Origin: an uncultured Acetatifactor sp.
GTDB taxonomy: Bacteria; Bacillota; Clostridia; Lachnospirales; Lachnospiraceae
DNA length: 34,411 bases
Assembly (NCBI GenBank): GCA_910586485.1
Contig: CAJUIA010000037.1
Coordinates: forward strand, 1 to 34,411
Reading direction: 5' to 3'
The stretch's first letter is position 1; each line of letters begins with the position of its first letter. Made by a program: the position numbers and the translations under genes. Positions 32,923 to 34,411 of this stretch are shown here, piece after piece. The notes beneath the pieces are model-generated. The model saw only the letters and a list, made by a program, of their open reading frames with translations. It made no database searches and was not told the origin of the DNA.

Positions 32923-34092
32923 TTATTCTTCGTCCTCTTCTGACGTGCGCCCGGCGGCATCCGCTTCCCCGCTGGGGCGCACGGTGATGCCGTTGACGAT
33001 CACGCCGCCGTCTAAGCGGATCACCAGGCATTGCTGGCCGCCGATATTGCGGGTTTCGATCAGGTCGGTCCGGTCAGGGCTGACCTTGATCACAACGTCG
33101 GGGGTTTTGACTTCAAAGGTGCGGGTGTTCATAACATTGCTGGCCAGGAGAGAAGCACTTTCCCCGGCTGTTTCGTCATAGCGCGTGTCGAAGGATTCCA
33201 GCTTTTCGTTGGAAACGCCGCTGTCGGCAAGGATGGTCTTTACTTCCTTTTTATCGAGTATCAGGGGCTCCGGTTCCTCTTTGCGTTCTTCCGCTATTTC
33301 TGCAAGCTTGTCGTGAATGTTTTTCACGGTTTCAATATCGCAGTCTTCTCCCAGGGTTTCTTCAATCAGAGCTTGAAAGGTTTCCTTCTGGCTTCCGGCA
33401 GATAAGGGCAGGGGGCAGCCCAAAAGCTCGCTTACAAAGCCGTCCTTTAATTCTTCCGGATCCTTGGAATAATAGAGGGCGCTGTGCAGGTCGCTGCTGC
33501 GGTCCGTAAACGCAGGGAAGAGGAAGCCGGCGTCCGGCAGTCCCACCACCCAGTCCCGGATACGGTTGCGGAAGGTATTTTCCGCCGCGTCGTAGGAAAG
33601 ACCGGGCTTGGACAGCTCCACAGGGCAGATACAGGTTAGTATGTACTCATAAATTTCGTCGGAGGCGTCCTCCATTTCGATACCGTCCCGTGTGCGGCCG
33701 GGAACATCATAGACATCATGAACGATCAGGATCAGGTAATTGCCTACAAATTCATAGTTGGCGATGATCCTGTCATAGAATTCCTCCAGCAGCGCGTCGT
33801 CTTTTAACTTGCTGTCGCGAAGGCGGAGCAGGAATTCCTGGGGGCCGCCCTCTTCTTCGCTGCTTAAGGGGAAGTCCAGGGTCAGCAGGTTTTTGCCGGG
33901 GGTGCCGGACAGGGCCTTACGCAGAATTTCAAAATATTTGAACATTTCTTCCTCCGGCAGCGCCAGAAAGGCTTGTTTTAATTCGGTTTTTTTATTTTTT
34001 TCCCCGTCCACATAACAGCCGCAGATGCGGGTAATGGAGCAGTTTTTCGGGGTGAGCAGCTTCTTGAGTTCGGAAATTTCCTGTTTTGTCAT
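32923..34092 (-). CDS. DUF4317 family protein
   Basis: 389-residue cytoplasmic protein of a family I recognise from Lachnospiraceae and related Clostridia; no function is established. The N-terminus (SELKKLLTPKNCSITRICGCYVDGEKNKKTE) is the hallmark of the family. The middle is mixed alpha/beta and the C-terminal part (VEVKTPDVVIKVSPDRTDLIETRNIGGQQCLVIRLDGGVIVNGITV-like strands) is beta-rich. The tail is acidic (SEEDEE). AGGAGG 7 bases before the ATG and a minus-strand TATAAT at 34115-34120 support the start. It converges with the esterase gene, 7 bases away. Confidence 0.9.
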   Translation of the reverse strand: MTKQEISELKKLLTPKNCSITRICGCYVDGEKNKKTELKQAFLALPEEEMFKYFEILRKALSGTPGKNLLTLDFPLSSEEEGGPQEFLLRLRDSKLKDDALLEEFYDRIIANYEFVGNYLILIVHDVYDVPGRTRDGIEMEDASDEIYEYILTCICPVELSKPGLSYDAAENTFRNRIRDWVVGLPDAGFLFPAFTDRSSDLHSALYYSKDPEELKDGFVSELLGCPLPLSAGSQKETFQALIEETLGEDCDIETVKNIHDKLAEIAEERKEEPEPLILDKKEVKTILADSGVSNEKLESFDTRYDETAGESASLLASNVMNTRTFEVKTPDVVIKVSPDRTDLIETRNIGGQQCLVIRLDGGVIVNGITVRPSGEADAAGRTSEEDEE

Positions 34093-34114
34093 GTTGAACC
34101 TCCTGTATAGGGTT

Positions 34115-34144
34115 ATTATACCATAAAAAAAAGAAAAAGGACAA
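34115..34144 (-). promoter_or_regulatory. Promoter of the DUF4317 gene
   Basis: On the minus strand, TTGTCC at 34139-34144 and TATAAT at 34115-34120 are 18 bases apart. The -35 falls inside the terminator hairpin of the XRE remnant, so the two genes share sequence at the junction. Confidence 0.55.
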
Positions 34145-34163
34145 GCCGCTGGCAGGTCCTTTT
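34135..34163 (-). terminator. Rho-independent terminator of the XRE remnant
   Basis: AAAAGGAC pairs with GTCCTTTT and inside them GCC pairs with GGC, leaving a 3-base loop. On the minus strand the stem is followed by a long T-rich run (TTTTCTTTTTTT), as expected for transcription from 34372 toward lower coordinates. Confidence 0.8.
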
Positions 34164-34185
34164 GGAAACATTTTAAAGAATAATT

Positions 34186-34372
34186 TTAATTGGTAAACAA
34201 CATCGGCAAATTCCCGTAAGATCCGTAATGCGCTTTCACGGGAGCGTTTGTCCATGGAATCGAGCAGTTCAATCAGAGTATCTGTCTCAAAACCATTGTC
34301 TTTTCCACGAATTAAATAATCGGCGCATATATTCGTGGTGGTACATATTTTGTATAAACGGGAGTTTGACAC
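34186..34372 (-). pseudogene. Truncated XRE-family regulator, C-terminal half only
   Basis: About 61 residues survive: LYKICTTTNICADYLIRGKDNG (end of an HTH_3 domain) and then LIELLDSMDKRSRESALRILREF, the helix seen at the end of many clostridial XRE regulators. Before the GTG at 34372 the same frame has a TAA and the DNA-recognition helix is missing, although one more window edge lies 39 bases away. The frame then runs past the terminator for lack of a stop; a single-base change near 34190 would restore an AAT-TAA ending. It is best read as a broken gene. Confidence 0.6.
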
Positions 34373-34411
34373 TTCCTTTTAAACCTCATAACACACAAAT
34401 CATGTATTTAA

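Noticed and set aside
1..34411. CRISPR arrays, tRNA or rRNA genes, and intact insertion sequences
   Set aside because: No regularly spaced repeats with unique spacers, no cloverleaf or rRNA sequence and no transposase were seen on reading; the only tandem array is the coding repeat at 9980-10146.

Overview
The window looks like a chromosomal segment of a gut-type Clostridia, most likely Lachnospiraceae. This is judged from family-level recognition only: a DUF4317 protein, a DUF4474 protein, a LytTR regulator with an AgrC-like GHKL kinase, oligoendopeptidase F, GH2 and GH43 glycosidases, and strong AGGAGG-type ribosome binding sites on mid-GC DNA. I saw no rRNA, tRNA, intact insertion sequence or CRISPR array.

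Region 1 (1-2050) is decayed: the 3' part of an AlbA_2/ATPase regulator running in from the left edge, a multiply frameshifted unknown gene, and a fused fragment of a beta-helix glycosidase. Region 2 (2050-10200) holds small accessory units: a Y-family polymerase with a companion gene behind a promoter containing a LexA-type SOS box, an XRE regulator with an S51-type peptidase, a GNAT-MarR-FMN oxidoreductase run followed by a VOC-gene fossil, an SRAP (YedK/HMCES) protein, a YeiL-like Crp/Fnr regulator with a palindrome in front, a methyltransferase without its 5' end, and an SDR protein whose C-terminus is a 15-residue tandem repeat.

Region 3 (10200-23400) is a membrane and envelope block: a very long ABC exporter made of two fused half-transporters with an internal ribosome binding site, a translationally coupled DUF4474-metallophosphoesterase pair, a membrane-anchored protein behind a structured leader, a D-Ala-D-Ala carboxypeptidase, a LytTR response regulator with a soluble GHKL kinase, a terminator, a 21-bp-spaced direct repeat, and a coupled pair of half-size ABC exporters that the two-component system may control.

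Region 4 (23400-34411) begins with an AT-rich MntA/HepT toxin-antitoxin island and a Uma2 nuclease-fold gene. It continues with a GH2 beta-glucuronidase-like enzyme, a hemerythrin fusion, PepF and a GH43 enzyme, then a TetR regulator divergent from a 47-residue membrane peptide coupled to a membrane-anchored esterase, with a perfect 12-bp inverted repeat between them. It ends with DUF4317 and a broken XRE regulator with its terminator.

The best candidates for something undescribed are the operator/small peptide/esterase module at 31.6-32.9 kb, the kinase-ABC locus with its candidate operator at 18.1-23.4 kb, the DUF4474-phosphoesterase pair, and the repeat-tailed SDR next to the fused exporter.
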